DNA from: Thermoleophilaceae bacterium
Lineage (GTDB): Bacteria; Actinomycetota; Thermoleophilia; Solirubrobacterales; Thermoleophilaceae
Length of the DNA: 7,515 bases
NCBI GenBank assembly: GCA_013696905.1
Contig: JACCXP010000278.1
Coordinates: forward strand, 1-7,515
Direction: 5' to 3'
Shown here: piece by piece, positions 7,210 to 7,515 of the stretch
How positions within the stretch are numbered: position 1 is the stretch's first letter
Layout: each line of letters begins with the position of its first letter
Notes under the pieces: model-generated
Databases searched by the model: none
The model's input: the letters and a program-made list of their open reading frames with translations, nothing else
What the model was told of the DNA's origin: nothing
Position numbers and translations under genes: made by a program

Positions 7210-7443
7210 GGTCACGAGGGCGTCCGCCCCTACTGGACGCGCCAATGGGCGGCGATCGATCCGACGGTGACGCCGGTGGCCTGCACCACGCGCTCGGATG
7301 GCAGCATCGCGGTCGAGGTGCACCAGGTTGCGCGTGACCTCGACGGCACGGTGCTTGGCGAGGGACGTGTCCTTCACGTCTACGTCTTCCGGGATGACCT
7401 TGTTGCTCGCATGGACGTCGAGGAACTCGCCAACGCGGAGTGA
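7210..7443 (+). pseudogene. SnoaL/NTF2-like protein, C-terminal remnant lacking its N-terminal half
   Basis: From 7210 the frame reads GHEGVRPYWTRQWAAIDP and continues through VEVHQVARDLDGTVL, GRVLHVYVFRDDLVARMDVEE to a TGA at 7441-7443. This is the pattern of the second half of bacterial SnoaL-like (NTF2-fold) proteins: the G-x-E-x-V-R-x-Y-W helix followed by three or four long beta strands. Such proteins normally have about 50 further residues before this point, with an N-terminal helix and an active-site pocket. Upstream of 7210 the same frame turns into Arg/Pro/Ser-rich sequence running antisense into the DUF3604 start, and the other two plus frames do not supply the missing half. No in-frame ATG occurs until near the end, and in-frame GTG codons would give at most about 59 residues. 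I therefore call it a 5'-truncated gene, probably not functional. The third-position G/C bias is still intact, so the decay may be recent. Confidence 0.6.
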
Positions 7444-7451
7444 TGCCCACG

Positions 7452-7480
7452 CGCCCGCGGGCTGACAGGCATCGCGGGCG
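7452..7480 (+). terminator. Inverted repeat after the SnoaL-like remnant
   Basis: CGCCCGCG (7452-7459) and CGCGGGCG (7473-7480) form a perfect 8-base stem with a 13-base loop, starting eight bases after the stop at 7443. The position suits a terminator of the original gene. No T-run follows, which is common in high-GC actinobacteria but also makes the call uncertain. Confidence 0.35.
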
Positions 7481-7515
7481 AATCACCTGGCTCGAGAGTT
7501 CGCGGTGCGTCGCCT

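Noticed and set aside
1..7515. CRISPR array, tRNA or rRNA gene, insertion sequence, phage or defence system
   Set aside because: No regularly spaced repeats, cloverleaf-like segments, transposase or integrase motifs, terminal repeats or known defence domains were seen on either strand.

Overview
The window is uniformly GC-rich, and every convincing gene has a strong G/C bias at third codon positions. With the kinds of proteins present (an actinobacterial-looking MreB and a large V4R/GAF/GGDEF/HD-GYP protein), this suggests a high-GC actinobacterium, possibly of the Thermoleophilia (Solirubrobacter-like) lineage. The lineage is inferred from remembered family patterns; no rRNA or other marker is present.

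Layout. (1) Bases 1-243 hold the 3' end of a plus-strand gene that enters from the left; I do not recognise it. (2) Bases 323-3187 encode a 954-residue signalling protein: a V4R-like sensor domain, a GAF domain, a GGDEF diguanylate cyclase with an intact I-site, a second GAF domain and an HD-GYP phosphodiesterase. (3) A small two-helix membrane protein (3203-3559, minus) converges on it with only 15 bases between the stop codons. (4) A 141-base divergent intergenic region precedes a stand-alone mreB (3701-4750, plus), with none of its usual partners mreC, mreD or the PBP2/RodA genes beside it. (5) After a 175-base convergent gap comes a 734-residue DUF3604/PHP-type metallohydrolase-like protein on the minus strand (4926-7130). 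(6) Immediately upstream of that gene, on the plus strand, lies the C-terminal part of a SnoaL/NTF2-like gene that has lost its N-terminal half (about 7210-7443), followed by a hairpin.

How the genes relate. The genes alternate in orientation and look like single-gene transcription units, not one operon. The c-di-GMP protein, the small membrane protein and MreB could all concern the cell envelope or lifestyle switching, but nothing in the sequence ties them together. I found no CRISPR array, transposase, tRNA or rRNA, phage module or recognisable defence system. The most notable items are the five-domain c-di-GMP protein with an altered HD-GYP metal motif, the solitary MreB with a polyarginine tail and an altered GGD motif, the DUF3604 protein with a non-standard PHP signature, and the truncated SnoaL-like remnant.
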